Notes: generated by a model from the letters alone, not told the origin. Numbered from the stretch's first letter, positions 51,268 through 60,211 are shown. The stretch is DNA of 64,000 nucleotides from Catenulispora rubra (GCF_015356825.1 NZ_JAACYW010000004.1:1-64000); one strand, 5' to 3'. Numbers and translations: made by a program.

Positions 51268-51810
51268 ATGACCACCTTGACAGTCACGACGGTTTCGCGG
51301 GCCAAGGACGACGGGCCCCCAGGGCTGACGCTGGCCGACCTCTACGAACGACACCGCCTGCCCTTGACCCACCTGGCGATCGCGCTGCTCGGCGACCGGG
51401 GCGACGCCGAGGACGCGGTGCACGACGTGTTCGTGAGGCTGTGGCACAGCCACCGCGGCCGGACCGACATGTTGGAGAGCCCGCTGTCCTACCTGCGGAC
51501 GGCGGTGGTCAACAACGCCCGGTCGATCATGCGACGCCGCAAGATGGCCCGCGACCATCCTCCCTTCTTCCTTCCCCCTGCGGAATCAGCTGAGGAAGAA
51601 GCGCTGCCTCGCGTGCATCGGGAAGTGCTAATAGCCGTGAAGGAGCTCCCAGAGCGTCAACGCGAAGTTTTGGTGCTGCGCTACTGGGCTGACATGTCCG
51701 AGGCGGATATCGCTGCGACGACGGGGATCAGCCGCGGCACGGTGAAGTCCACGTCCAGCCGTGGGCTGCGTTCCGTCGCGCGGACACTCCGAGAGCGAGG
51801 CCAGCTGTGA
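51268..51810 (+). CDS. ECF-type RNA polymerase sigma factor
   Basis: The protein is 180 aa. Region 2 has L-Y-E-R-H-R-L-P-L-T-H-L-A and D-A-E-D-A-V-H-D-V-F-V-R-L-W. Region 4 has L-P-E-R-Q-R-E-V-L-V-L-R-Y-W-A-D-M-S-E and the HTH I-A-A-T-T-G-I-S-R-G-T-V-K-S. It resembles the SigE-like group of actinomycetes. The stop is a GTGA, a usual coupling point for a co-encoded regulator, but what follows is fragmentary sequence, so its partner may have been lost. Confidence 0.9.
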   Translation: MTTLTVTTVSRAKDDGPPGLTLADLYERHRLPLTHLAIALLGDRGDAEDAVHDVFVRLWHSHRGRTDMLESPLSYLRTAVVNNARSIMRRRKMARDHPPFFLPPAESAEEEALPRVHREVLIAVKELPERQREVLVLRYWADMSEADIAATTGISRGTVKSTSSRGLRSVARTLRERGQL

Positions 51811-51869
51811 AGCGGATGTGGGCCGCCAGGGCGGCCGGCGCGATGCCCGGGCCCGCCGATGCCCGTTCA

Positions 51870-52155
51870 CGAGCACAGCGTCGCAGGGGATTGGCACCGA
51901 CTGTGTTGGAGGTATCTGACCGTGAACGAAGCGCCGCGCGCGCGGACGACCCAGGCGGCGATGGCCAGGCCGAGGCGGCTGGAGCCGACTTGGAAGCGCG
52001 CGAACAGGGACATCGCCTCGGACGGGACGCTGAGTCCGGCGTCGTCGACCACGATGGTGTCGTTCGCGGCGGCCGTGACCCCGACGTCGCCGACCGGCCC
52101 GGGGTGTAGGCGACCACGGTGTCGACGAGTCCGTCGAGCCGTAGCAGCTGGTGAG
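51870..52155 (-). pseudogene. Second histidine-kinase C-terminal remnant
   Basis: Minus-strand frames give L-R-L-D-G-L-V-D-T-V-V-A-Y-T-P, then, after a shift and deletion, V-V-D-D-A-G-L-S-V-P-S-E-A-M-S-L-F and S-S-R-L-G-L-A-I-A-A-W-V. Both pieces align with the remnant at 49489-49962 (L-R-L-D-Q-L-V-E-A-V-V-A-D-T-P; V-V-D-D-A-G-P-G-I-P-P-E-A-V-E-S-L-F). The N box is deleted. Confidence 0.65.
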
Positions 52156-52158
52156 AAT

Positions 52159-52310
52159 TCACGCAGCGGAAAGCGTGTCCCGCAGCATCGCAGCCGACAC
52201 CGCGACGGCTTCGACTCGCGCGGTCCGCTCGGCCTCGGCCGGGTCGTTGCCGATGAACAGCGGGGCGAACCAGACCCGCCGAGGCCGAACGGATGCGATG
52301 ATGACGCGCA
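52159..52310 (-). pseudogene. Unidentified C-terminal gene fragment
   Basis: A minus-strand frame ending at a TGA (52159-52161) reads V-W-F-A-P-L-F-I-G-N-D-P-A-E-A-E-R-A-A-R-V and has good codon bias, but no start is present. I do not recognise the family. It is wedged between the histidine-kinase and lectin fragments. Confidence 0.4.
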
Positions 52311-52320
52311 GCGTTTTCGT

Positions 52321-52702
52321 TTACGGAAGTCGCCACACCTGCGCGAGGGTTCCGTTGCAGGTGTAGATCTGCAACTGCGTGCCGTCGGTCGTGGTCGCGC
52401 CGGGGTCGTCGAGGCACTTACCCAGCGCCCGGATCGTGCCGTCCGACTCCAGCGACCACACCTGCGCGGCTGTGCCGTTGCAGCTGTAGAGGTCAACCGC
52501 ATCGAAGTCCTGCGACTGCCCGTTCAGCACGTCGAGACACTTTCCGGCGATGCCGGAGGCCGCCGGGCCGGTGGGGCCTGCGCCGAAGCCGCCCGAGGGC
52601 AGCGTGAACCACTGCGGCCGGTTGTTGGCGCAGGTGTCGATATCCAGTGTGCTTCCGGGAGCGGCGGTGCCCGAGGTGACGTTGAGCGGGGATCTTCGGT
52701 TC
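52321..52702 (-). pseudogene. Ricin-type beta-trefoil lectin domain fragment
   Basis: About 125 residues show at least two trefoil repeats with the Q-x-W motif: K-C-L-D-V-L-N-G, Y-S-C-N-G-T-A-A-Q-V-W, K-C-L-D-D-P-G-A-T-T and Y-T-C-N-G-T-L-A-Q-V-W. Such domains sit at the C terminus of secreted glycosidases or proteases. No signal peptide or catalytic domain is attached, so this is a detached binding module. Confidence 0.75.
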
Positions 52703-52798
52703 CTGTGTCGTCACGACGGCTCTCCTGTTGGTGCTGACGGGCGGGTTCCGCTGGCGCCGGTGTAGAACTCGTTGCCCTCGGCGTCGACAACCTCTTGA

Positions 52799-52816
52799 TT
52801 AGACCAGTCTGTCTAA
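52799..52816. promoter_or_regulatory. TTAGAC-N6-GTCTAA site, possible TetR operator
   Basis: TTAGACCAGTCTGTCTAA has 6-bp palindromic ends. A related site in opposite orientation lies at 52928-52945 and another at 55505-55522. It is about 150 bp upstream of the SDR gene. Confidence 0.55.
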
Positions 52817-52927
52817 TTCGTGTTGCAGGCAAGGACTCACTCCTCGCCGTGTGAAATACCAGCTCAAGAATAGGTCACCAGCCTCGATTTGACGAGACAG
52901 GATCGGACTGTTTAGGTAGGCAACAGA

Positions 52928-52945
52928 GCAGACAGACCAGTCTAA
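52928..52945. promoter_or_regulatory. Candidate TetR operator upstream of the SDR-SDR-hydrolase operon
   Basis: GCAGACAGACCAGTCTAA carries the same AGAC-N6-GTCT core as 52799-52816, 22 bp before the first SDR start and next to its ribosome binding site. Similar sequence precedes the TetR gene at 55605. Confidence 0.6.
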
Positions 52946-52967
52946 TCAATCAACAGGAGGCGTGATC

Positions 52968-53687
52968 ATGTCTGATCCGCGCACCGCCCTCGTGACCGGC
53001 GCGACGTCCGGTATCGGCCGGGCCGCAGCGCTGAAGCTCGCCCGGGACGGGTTCAAAGTCCTGGTCCACGGGCGGGACGCCGAACGCGCAGCCGCGGTGG
53101 TCAAGGAGATCGAGAGCGCCGGCGGCAGCGCCGAGTTCCTGCCCGCCGACCTCACCGACGTTCACGCCATCGCCGGACTGGCGTCCGCGGCCGGGCACGT
53201 CGACGTCCTGGTCAACAACGCCGGTTTCTCCTGGTTCGGCCCCACCCCCGACCTGGACCCCGACCGATACGACCAGCTGTTCGCCGCCAACGTCCGCAGC
53301 GCGTACTACCTCACCGCCGCGATCGCGCCGAAGATGGCCGAGCGCGGCCGGGGAAGCATCATCAACCTCGGCAGCATGGTCGGGCAGATCGGTCTGGCCG
53401 GGAGCGCTGCCTACAGCGCCACCAAGGCCGCGCTGGCCGCGCTGACCCGGTCCTGGGCCGCCGAGTACAGCCCGCGCGGCGTGCGCGTCAACACCATCGC
53501 CCCCGGGCCGGCCTACACCGGCGGCGCTGCGGAAGACCGGATCGCGACCCTCGGGAAGACCACGCTCCTGTCCCGTGCGGCGCAGGCCGAGGAGATCGCG
53601 GACGCCATCGCCTTCCTGGCCTCACCAGCCGCCGGCTACATCACCGGCGCCGTCATCCCCGTCGACGGCGGACGAACCGCCATCTGA
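52968..53687 (+). CDS. SDR-family oxidoreductase
   Basis: The 239-aa classical SDR has G-A-T-S-G-I-G, N-N-A-G-F, Ser in N-L-G-S-M, Y-S-A-T-K and I-T-G-A-V-I-P-V-D-G-G-R. ATG 52968 is 7 nt after AGGAGG, so it is preferred to the GTG at 52962. It is the first of three enzyme genes on this strand (SDR, SDR, hydrolase) upstream of a TetR gene. Confidence 0.92.
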   Translation: MSDPRTALVTGATSGIGRAAALKLARDGFKVLVHGRDAERAAAVVKEIESAGGSAEFLPADLTDVHAIAGLASAAGHVDVLVNNAGFSWFGPTPDLDPDRYDQLFAANVRSAYYLTAAIAPKMAERGRGSIINLGSMVGQIGLAGSAAYSATKAALAALTRSWAAEYSPRGVRVNTIAPGPAYTGGAAEDRIATLGKTTLLSRAAQAEEIADAIAFLASPAAGYITGAVIPVDGGRTAI

Positions 53688-53730
53688 CTCCGCACAGCCA
53701 CACAACCCACCGACAACCGGAGCACAAAAC

Positions 53731-54477
53731 ATGGACCAGCCTGTCGTTCTGATCACCGGGGCGCTCACCGGCATCGGCCGCGCAGCCGCCGTCGCCTTCG
53801 CCAAGAAGGGAGCGAACGTGGTCGTCACCGGACGGCGCGACGAAGCCGGAAGTGAGCTCGTCGAAGAGCTGCGCGCCTTCGGCGCGCAGGCCGAGTTCGT
53901 CAACGCCGACGTTCGCAACGAGGACGACGTGCGCGCCATGGTCGACCGGACCGTCGCGCGATTCGGACGTCTGGACGTGGCCGTCAACAACGCCGGCACC
54001 GAAGGCCAGCCCGGCCCGATCACCGATCAAAGCGCGGAGACCTTCAACGCGACGTTCGACACGAACGTCCTGGGCGTCGTCCTGAGCATGAAGCACCAGG
54101 TTCGCGCCATGCAGGAAAAGGGCAGCGGCAGCATCGTCAACATCTCCTCGACCTACGGGCACGAGGGCGCGGCGGGCGCCTCGGTCTACGTCGGCAGCAA
54201 GCACGCCGTCGAAGGCATCACCAAGTCGGTGGCGCTGGAGGTCGCGAAGGACGGAATCCGGGTCAACGCGGTAGCTCCCGGCCCCACGGACACCGGCATG
54301 CTGACCCGCTTCACCGGCACTCCGGAGAACAAAGCGGTCCTGGCGGCGGAAACAGCGATGGGGCGCCTGGGCCTGTCCGAAGAACTCGCCGACGCGATCG
54401 TGTTCATCACCTCGGCCGAGGCCTCTTACATCACCGGCCACGTCCTCAACGTCGACGGCGGCATGACCACCAACTGA
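53731..54477 (+). CDS. SDR-family oxidoreductase
   Basis: The 248-aa classical SDR has G-A-L-T-G-I-G, N-N-A-G-T-E-G, Ser in N-I-S-S-T-Y-G, Y-V-G-S-K and the end V-L-N-V-D-G-G. It shares general SDR features with the preceding gene but is clearly different in sequence, so this is not a recent duplication. It is spaced 43 bp from that gene with CCGGAGC before the ATG. Confidence 0.92.
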   Translation: MDQPVVLITGALTGIGRAAAVAFAKKGANVVVTGRRDEAGSELVEELRAFGAQAEFVNADVRNEDDVRAMVDRTVARFGRLDVAVNNAGTEGQPGPITDQSAETFNATFDTNVLGVVLSMKHQVRAMQEKGSGSIVNISSTYGHEGAAGASVYVGSKHAVEGITKSVALEVAKDGIRVNAVAPGPTDTGMLTRFTGTPENKAVLAAETAMGRLGLSEELADAIVFITSAEASYITGHVLNVDGGMTTN

Positions 54478-54566
54478 CCGTTGCCAGAACCGGCGCACAG
54501 CACCTGGATCACGTGCACGCGCCCCCTACCAGCCGAGCGAGCCACCCAACACGGAGACGTGCCACC

Positions 54567-55421
54567 ATGAGCGACCACACCCACGACACCGTTCCCACCC
54601 AGTTCGTCGAGGCCGGAGGCATCCGCTTCGCCTACCGCCGCTTCGGCGACCCGGCCGCCGGCCGGACCCCGATCGTGTTCTTCCAGCACTTCATCGGCAA
54701 CCTCGACGACCACGACCCAGCCATCGGCGACGGGTTCGCCACCGACCGCGAGGTCATCCTGTTCAACAACACCGGAGTCGCCTCCACCAGCGGCGAAGTC
54801 CCGGACACCATCGAGCAGATGGCCACCGACGCCGCGGCCTTCATCGACGCCCTCGGCCTGACGACCGTGGACCTGGTCGGCCACTCCATGGGCGGCCTGG
54901 TCGCGCAGCAAGTCGCCATCCAGCGGCCCGACCTGGCCCGCAAGCTCGTCCTGGTCGGTACCGGCCCGCGCGGGGGCGTCGGCATCGGCGAGACACCGCC
55001 GGAGATCGGCGCGCTGTTCAGCGTCAAGCTGCCCAGGCAGGAAGACATGTGGCTGCCGATCCTGTTCTCCCCGACCGAGACCAGCCAGAAGCTGGGCCGG
55101 GAGTACGTCGAGCGGATCGTGGCCCGCAAGGACCGCGACGCCTCCCCCTTCGGCGAGCAGGTCTACGCCGGCCAGGGCACCGCCATCCACACCTACGGCG
55201 CAGCCAAGGACCCCGCATACGCGAACCTGAAGAACATCAAGATCCCGGTCCTGGTCGTCAACGGCACCGACGACATCATCATCGCGACGATCAACTCCTA
55301 CATCCTCCAGCAGTTCCTGCCGGACGCCGAGCTGATCCTCTACCCCGACGCGAACCACGGGGCCCACTTCCAGTACCCGCAGCGGTTCGTCACCCACACC
55401 AAGCTGTTCCTCGACCGCTAG
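54567..55421 (+). CDS. Alpha/beta hydrolase
   Basis: The 284-aa protein has nucleophile elbow G-H-S-M-G-G, an acidic residue in V-N-G-T-D-D and the histidine in D-A-N-H-G-A-H. It resembles haloperoxidase/esterase-like hydrolases of actinomycetes. There is no signal peptide. It is the third gene of the SDR-SDR-hydrolase group, 89 bp after the second SDR. Confidence 0.9.
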   Translation: MSDHTHDTVPTQFVEAGGIRFAYRRFGDPAAGRTPIVFFQHFIGNLDDHDPAIGDGFATDREVILFNNTGVASTSGEVPDTIEQMATDAAAFIDALGLTTVDLVGHSMGGLVAQQVAIQRPDLARKLVLVGTGPRGGVGIGETPPEIGALFSVKLPRQEDMWLPILFSPTETSQKLGREYVERIVARKDRDASPFGEQVYAGQGTAIHTYGAAKDPAYANLKNIKIPVLVVNGTDDIIIATINSYILQQFLPDAELILYPDANHGAHFQYPQRFVTHTKLFLDR

Positions 55422-55569
55422 GAGACGCGCCAGCCAGACAACGGGGCCTGCAGGGCGAAGGCGGTCACCGGAGCACGGTGGCCGCCTTCTGGCACGTCGA
55501 CCGGGAAGACTGTCCTGTCTAGCCTTGTTAGTGCGGGTAGAAGTCGAACGGGACCCCGAATGGGGCAGT

Positions 55570-55587
55570 AGACTGTACCGACAGTCT
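55570..55587. promoter_or_regulatory. TetR autoregulatory operator
   Basis: AGACTGT-ACCG-ACAGTCT is a perfect palindrome with 7-bp arms, 17 bp before the tetR start. Another AGAC-N6-GTCT site lies at 55505-55522. Confidence 0.7.
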
Positions 55588-55604
55588 GAAAGAAGGAAAC
55601 CCCG

Positions 55605-56216
55605 ATGCCCGCCAAGGTCAACACGGTCAACAGCCAGAAACCATCCGTACGTGAACGCCTGCTGGCCGCCGCCGACGAACTGTTCTACAGCGAAGGCATC
55701 CAGACCGTCGGCATCGACCGCGTCGTCCAGAAGGCCGGCGTCGCCAAAGCCTCGCTCTACAACGTGTTCGGCAGCAAAGACGAACTGGTGCAGGCCTACC
55801 TGGACGCCCGCACGGACCGGACCCGCCAGGGCGTCGAGCGCACCCTGACCCGCTTCCGCACACCCCGCGAGCGCCTGTTGGGCGTCTTCGACGCCCAAGG
55901 CCAGATCTTCACCGAACCCGACTTCAACGGCTGCGCACACATCACGGCCAGCGCCGAGGCGGTACCCGGCGGCCCGGTCGAATGCGCCACAGACCGATAC
56001 CGCAAGTGGGTCAGGACGCTGTTCACGGACCTGGCGCGGGAAGCCGGCGTCACCGACTACGAAGAGCTCGCGCGGCAGCTACACCTCCTGTACGACGGCG
56101 CGGGGGTCTCAGCCCGCATGGACCGGGACCCTTCGGCGGCCACGACCGCCCGAGCGGCGGCTGCCGCGCTGTTCGACGCGGCGGTCAAGAATCACAGCGA
56201 AGCCGGCACCAAGTAA
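55605..56216 (+). CDS. TetR-family transcriptional regulator
   Basis: The protein is 203 aa. The TetR helix-turn-helix V-R-E-R-L-L-A-A-A-D-E-L-F-Y, then G-I-D-R-V-V-Q-K-A-G-V-A-K-A-S-L-Y-N-V-F-G-S-K is followed by a helical ligand domain with N-G-C-A-H-I-T-A-S-A-E. Its own promoter and that of the upstream SDR operon share AGAC/GTCT palindromes, so it likely represses all four genes. AGAAGGAA precedes the ATG. Confidence 0.92.
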   Translation: MPAKVNTVNSQKPSVRERLLAAADELFYSEGIQTVGIDRVVQKAGVAKASLYNVFGSKDELVQAYLDARTDRTRQGVERTLTRFRTPRERLLGVFDAQGQIFTEPDFNGCAHITASAEAVPGGPVECATDRYRKWVRTLFTDLAREAGVTDYEELARQLHLLYDGAGVSARMDRDPSAATTARAAAAALFDAAVKNHSEAGTK

Positions 56217-56679
56217 AAGCCCGGTGACGCCCGAAGCTGTTGGCGTGCTGGTCAGTGATGCGACAGCTACACACCGAGCAGCAAGCCCTCCACCTGGACG
56301 ATCCGGCGGCCATCAGCCCAACTGCGCAGCTGCGGCCAGTACGCTCCGTTCAAGCCTTGACGATTCATCAGGAGCATGGGCCAGGATCGCACTAGGTTCC
56401 AATGAGGATCGGTTGCGGGCCGGGAAGTAGATTCTTGGGCTCATCGCGGATGGGCCGGACGGTTTCGACACCCCGGCTGGCGGAGTCGGGCAGGGCCGGT
56501 TGAGATAGCACTTGCCGGCATGGACCGGGCCGGTGTTACAAGCCTGAAGCCAGAACCAGATGACCGGCAGCGCCGGCGTGACCGTCCCGGACCGCACGGG
56601 CCCGGCCGCCGCTCCCGCACCGTCGGAGCTCCGCGCCAAGATCGTGAAAGCTGACGCGATGCCGGCGAGGTCCTCGTCG

Positions 56680-56920
56680 GCATCGATGGTTTCAAAGCCG
56701 GCCGTCTGGCCGCCGAGACCACCAAGGTCCTCACCGACGAGCCTGCCTTCGCCTCCGACGTCATCATCACCACGGGCTGCGGCGACATGTCAGCCCTGTC
56801 CTGCCCGGCAAACGCTACCGGGGCTGGACAGTCCCGGCCCCGAAGGCCAGGACATCGTTGGGGTCCGCCAAATTCTGCGACGAGATCGAATTCCTGGTCA
56901 TCGAGCTTGGATCCCGTGAC
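56680..56920 (+). pseudogene. Remnant of an arsenate reductase (ArsC, LMW-PTP type)
   Basis: One frame reads L-A-A-E-T-T-K-V-L-T-D-E-P, then A-S-D-V-I-I-T-T-G-C-G-D, very like the middle of mycothiol/thioredoxin-linked arsenate reductases (S-D-V-V-I-T-M-G-C-G-D). Other frames continue with P-G-K-R-Y-R-G-W and E-G-Q-D-I-V-G-V-R. The N-terminal phosphatase-like loop is missing and at least two frameshifts are present. Confidence 0.65.
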
Positions 56921-57438
56921 CAGCGAAGCAAAGACCGCCACGAATTCAGCCGCTGCCAAACTCGGCATCACGAGCCTGTATCTCGGCCGCGCCGACCTGG
57001 GCACCCCGTGCCAGGGCACTGGGAAGTGGAAGTCCGACATCGGATCCGCTGCGCCTCGTACCAAAACGACGCCACAAGCCCTGCACAGGTACTGGACCAC
57101 ACCTCACGGAGGGCCTGCGAAACCTCGCGACCGGCACGCTCCGCTTCGCAGGACGCCGCGACACTGCCGAAGCCAGATGCCGCCCCGGACGCCCCTTCAG
57201 AGCCCAAAGCCTCGACTCACGATGTCGGCGTAGTCGCGCCCGAGGGGCGTTTCGATAGCTTCACCGATCGCCTCCATGTATCCATTGAATGGAAACAACT
57301 CAGTCGTGGTGGACATCGCTCAGTATCGTCCGTAGCACCGATCCTGATGTAAGTAATAGCGCTGAATTCACACACGGGATCGACTGGCTGTGCCGATAGC
57401 GGTATAGCGGTGAATGCCTCGAGGAGGGTACACAAACA
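56921..57438. other. Region without a gene; promoter of the lipase
   Basis: No coding sequence is recognised. TCCATT-G-AATGGA at 57281-57293 is a perfect 13-bp palindrome and could be an operator for the lipase gene. The 56217-56679 stretch also holds no gene I can support. Confidence 0.45.
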
Positions 57439-58662
57439 GTGTTCATGAGGATGAGGAAGAAGGCTGCCGCCACAACGTTCGCAGGCGCTGTCGCGGCGGC
57501 GGCGATCCTGGTTGGCGCACCCGCCGGCCACGCCGCCCCAGCGTCGATGCAGTCCGTGACGCAAGGCCCGGCGGGTGCATCGTTCTGGGTAGATGTGCCC
57601 TATACGGTGCCCGCCACTGCCAAGGCGGGAGACATCCTGTGGGTACAGCAGCGTTCTGACGCGCCGACGGGGGCCAGCGGCTGGAACGTCATTTATGTAT
57701 CGCAGATTCAGCCGGGTGTGATGTCGTATGTCTCCGGCGAAGTGTTCGTGCCGAACGCCCAGAATTCGCAGGCGCGCAACGTGGTGCTGTGGAACCACCC
57801 CACCGCTGGGATGACTGACGACTGCGCGCCGTCTCGCGAGACCCTCGGCGACGAAAACGGCAACAACGCGGTGCCCGCGGTCCAGGATCTGATCAACGCG
57901 GGCGATCTGGTCGTTGCCAGCGACTACCCGGGGCTGGGCCTTTACGGGCCCGCGTACTACATGACGGGTGACCCGAACGCGCGGGCGTCGCTCGATCTGA
58001 TCCGCGCGGTGCGGAGTGTGCCTGCCCTGAGCGCGTCGGCCAACTTCGTTCAGTACGGCTGGTCCCAGGGCGGCCAGACGTCCGAGCACCTGGACGCCCT
58101 GGCCAAGAGCTACGCTCCCGAGCTGCACCCTGTTGCCACGGCGCTGATCGCTCCGGCCACCCGGATCAAGGCGCTCACCCAGATCTCCATGCCGCTGCCC
58201 GGCCCGGACGGCTACATGCTCATGACGCTGCGCGGCATCCAGGCCGCCTACCCGCAGCTGAAGTTCAGCGACTTCCTGACACCGGCGGCCATGGAGGAGA
58301 TGCCGCTGATCGCCGACGGCTGCTACGACCCCTGGGGCGCCACCGCGATGGCGAACTGGCACCAGCCGGGCGCGATGGCTCCCGGAAGCCCGTGGTCGAA
58401 CGCGATGACCGCGATCGACAACTTCCAGCCCGGCGGGACGATGCCGTACACGATCTTCCAGGGTTCTGACGACACCACGGTCCCGCCGTCGCTGACGCAG
58501 GCCGAGCGGACAGTTCTATGCAAGGCCGGATCGCCGGTCCAGTACAACGAAATGGCCGGGAAGGACCACACCACGATCGTCCCGGTCGCCGCCGCCGCGC
58601 TGCCGCAGTGGATCGCCGACCGGTTCGCTGGCAAGCCGGCGCCGAGCAACTGCCCGGCATAA
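57439..58662 (+). CDS. Secreted lipase (LIP family, alpha/beta hydrolase)
   Basis: This 407-aa secreted enzyme begins with a signal peptide: M-R-M-R-K-K, a hydrophobic A-G-A-V-A-A-A-A-I-L-V-G stretch and a likely cut after G-H-A-A. The mature part is a LIP-type triacylglycerol lipase: W-N-H-P-T-A-G, S-D-Y-P-G-L-G, nucleophile elbow Y-G-W-S-Q-G-G, acidic G-S-D-D-T-T and the histidine in G-K-D-H-T-T. Start GTG 57439 is favoured by GAGGAGGG about 11 nt upstream. A strong terminator hairpin follows. Confidence 0.9.
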   Translation: MFMRMRKKAAATTFAGAVAAAAILVGAPAGHAAPASMQSVTQGPAGASFWVDVPYTVPATAKAGDILWVQQRSDAPTGASGWNVIYVSQIQPGVMSYVSGEVFVPNAQNSQARNVVLWNHPTAGMTDDCAPSRETLGDENGNNAVPAVQDLINAGDLVVASDYPGLGLYGPAYYMTGDPNARASLDLIRAVRSVPALSASANFVQYGWSQGGQTSEHLDALAKSYAPELHPVATALIAPATRIKALTQISMPLPGPDGYMLMTLRGIQAAYPQLKFSDFLTPAAMEEMPLIADGCYDPWGATAMANWHQPGAMAPGSPWSNAMTAIDNFQPGGTMPYTIFQGSDDTTVPPSLTQAERTVLCKAGSPVQYNEMAGKDHTTIVPVAAAALPQWIADRFAGKPAPSNCPA

Positions 58663-58679
58663 CGCCCGACTGACACCAG

Positions 58680-58725
58680 TGTCGCCTGTCTGACGCCGAC
58701 CTTCTTCGGCGTCAGACAGGCGACA
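58680..58725. terminator. 20-bp perfect stem-loop between convergent genes
   Basis: TGTCGCCTGTCTGACGCCGA (58680-58699) pairs without mismatch with 58706-58725 around a 6-nt loop. It lies between the 3' ends of the lipase and IclR genes and should terminate transcription in both directions. Confidence 0.85.
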
Positions 58726-58767
58726 GCCCTGTTCATCGGTGCCAGAAATAGCCCCCTGCGATATCGT

Positions 58768-59541
58768 TCAGACGATGCGACCGACTCGCGGTGAATCGCC
58801 GCCGAGAATTCGCGAGATTCCGCGACCCGCCGCCCGCACGGCAGGAATCAAGCTGCGAGCGGCCGGTTCATGGGGAACCAGAATCGACAATGCGGCGACG
58901 ACACGGCCGCCGGCAGCGCACACGGGAACCGCAATACCGGTGGCGCATTCGTCGACGTATCCGGGGCAGTAGGCGACTTCCGTTTGCCGGATCTCGCTCA
59001 GGGTGCTGCGCAACACGGCCGGATCGGTGACGGTGAGGCGCGTCAGCGCGACCAGCGGGCGGGCCAGCACCATTTCCTGACAAGCCACAGAGCTGTGGGC
59101 GAGCAGCACCAAGCCGCCGGAGGTGGCGTGCAGCGGCAGCCGCGCCCCGACCCGCGCGCGATTGTGGACGGCGCGCGGTGCGGACAGCCGCCCTATATAG
59201 AGCACCTCGCTGTCCTGGAGAACGCCCAACTGCACGTGGTGTCCCACTGCGGCGTGCAGGTCCACCATGAAGGGCATGGCCGCTTCCTGCAGGCCGAGGG
59301 TCGGCGCGGCACGAGAGGTCAGCTCCCACATGCGTACTCCCACGCAGATCCGGCGCTTCGAGTCGCGACGCAGCCAGCCGTATTCGATGAGCTCGTTGAC
59401 CAGGCGGGAGGCAGTGGCGAGTGGCAGGTCGCTGCGACGGGCCAGTTCGGAGAGGGTGATGGCGCGAAGGTCGGGGCCGAACACCTCATAGATGCGGACT
59501 ACGCGGGACAGCAAGGACTCGCCGCTGGTGGATCTGGCCAT
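58768..59541 (-). CDS. IclR-family transcriptional regulator
   Basis: The protein is 257 aa. The N-terminal winged helix (L-S-E-L-A-R-R-S-D-L-P-L-A-T-A-S-R-L-V-N-E-L) is followed by the IclR effector domain with G-V-L-Q-D-S-E-V-L-Y-I-G-R, L-H-A-T-S-G-G and Y-C-P-G-Y-V-D-E-C-A-T-G-I-A-V-P-V. It is the last gene of the SDR-amidohydrolase-ligase-MaoC series, with a 175-bp gap that could hold its own promoter. IclR proteins commonly control aromatic or acyl catabolism. Confidence 0.9.
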   Translation of the reverse strand: MARSTSGESLLSRVVRIYEVFGPDLRAITLSELARRSDLPLATASRLVNELIEYGWLRRDSKRRICVGVRMWELTSRAAPTLGLQEAAMPFMVDLHAAVGHHVQLGVLQDSEVLYIGRLSAPRAVHNRARVGARLPLHATSGGLVLLAHSSVACQEMVLARPLVALTRLTVTDPAVLRSTLSEIRQTEVAYCPGYVDECATGIAVPVCAAGGRVVAALSILVPHEPAARSLIPAVRAAGRGISRILGGDSPRVGRIV

Positions 59542-59716
59542 CACGACTACCATTTCCGATTACCGGCTTCGCCGATATCAACGCGTATATGTACCACCTG
59601 GAGTTTCGCAGGAACGATGCGCAGTGGCCTCAGAGCCGGGTTCGGAAGCTGAGGCCGCCACCGAGGCCCTGCGGGCATGCGGTGGGCGGCGGTGCTATCA
59701 GCGTCTGAGGGTCGAT

Positions 59717-60172
59717 TCACCCGTTGTGCCGGTAGAGCGCGCGAGCGACGCAAGCCGGCTTGTCCGAGCCTTCGCACTCGACGGTGAAGGCGAGCGCCAT
59801 CTGCACGCCGCTGGCGACGTCCTCCACGCTTTCGACGCGTCCCAGAAGGCGGATCTTGCTGCCGACCTTGACCGGGCTCGGGAAGCGGACCTTGTCGAGT
59901 CCGTAGTTGACGCTCATCGTCACGCCCCGTACGTGGAGCAACTCGTTGAAGAGCGGGATCAGCAGGGAGAGGGTGAGGTATCCGTGGGCGATGGTGCCGC
60001 CGAAGGGTCCTTCGGCCGCGCGCACCGGATCCACGTGGATCCACTGACGGTCTTCGGCCGCCTCGGCGAACAGATCCACGCGGTCCTGGGTGACGGGGAA
60101 CCAGTCGCTCGCACCGAGGTCGGTTCCTGCCAGGGCCCTGATCTCGTCGAGGCCGGTCGCGGTCACTGCCAT
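59717..60172 (-). CDS. MaoC-family enoyl-CoA hydratase
   Basis: The 151-aa hot-dog protein has the hydratase-2 motif: D-R-Q-W-I-H-V-D, then F-G-G-T-I-A-H-G-Y-L-T-L-S-L with catalytic Asp and His. It hydrates trans-2-enoyl-CoA thioesters. It follows the acyl-CoA ligase by 39 bp, so it fits as a beta-oxidation step after activation of the acid. Confidence 0.9.
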   Translation of the reverse strand: MAVTATGLDEIRALAGTDLGASDWFPVTQDRVDLFAEAAEDRQWIHVDPVRAAEGPFGGTIAHGYLTLSLLIPLFNELLHVRGVTMSVNYGLDKVRFPSPVKVGSKIRLLGRVESVEDVASGVQMALAFTVECEGSDKPACVARALYRHNG

Positions 60173-60211
60173 GAGTATGTGTTTCCTCTCGTGTCTTTCT
60201 GCCAGAACGAA

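Noticed and set aside
57217..58362. A 381-codon minus-strand frame opposite the lipase
   Set aside because: It is antisense to a gene with signal peptide and complete catalytic motifs and shows no family features itself.
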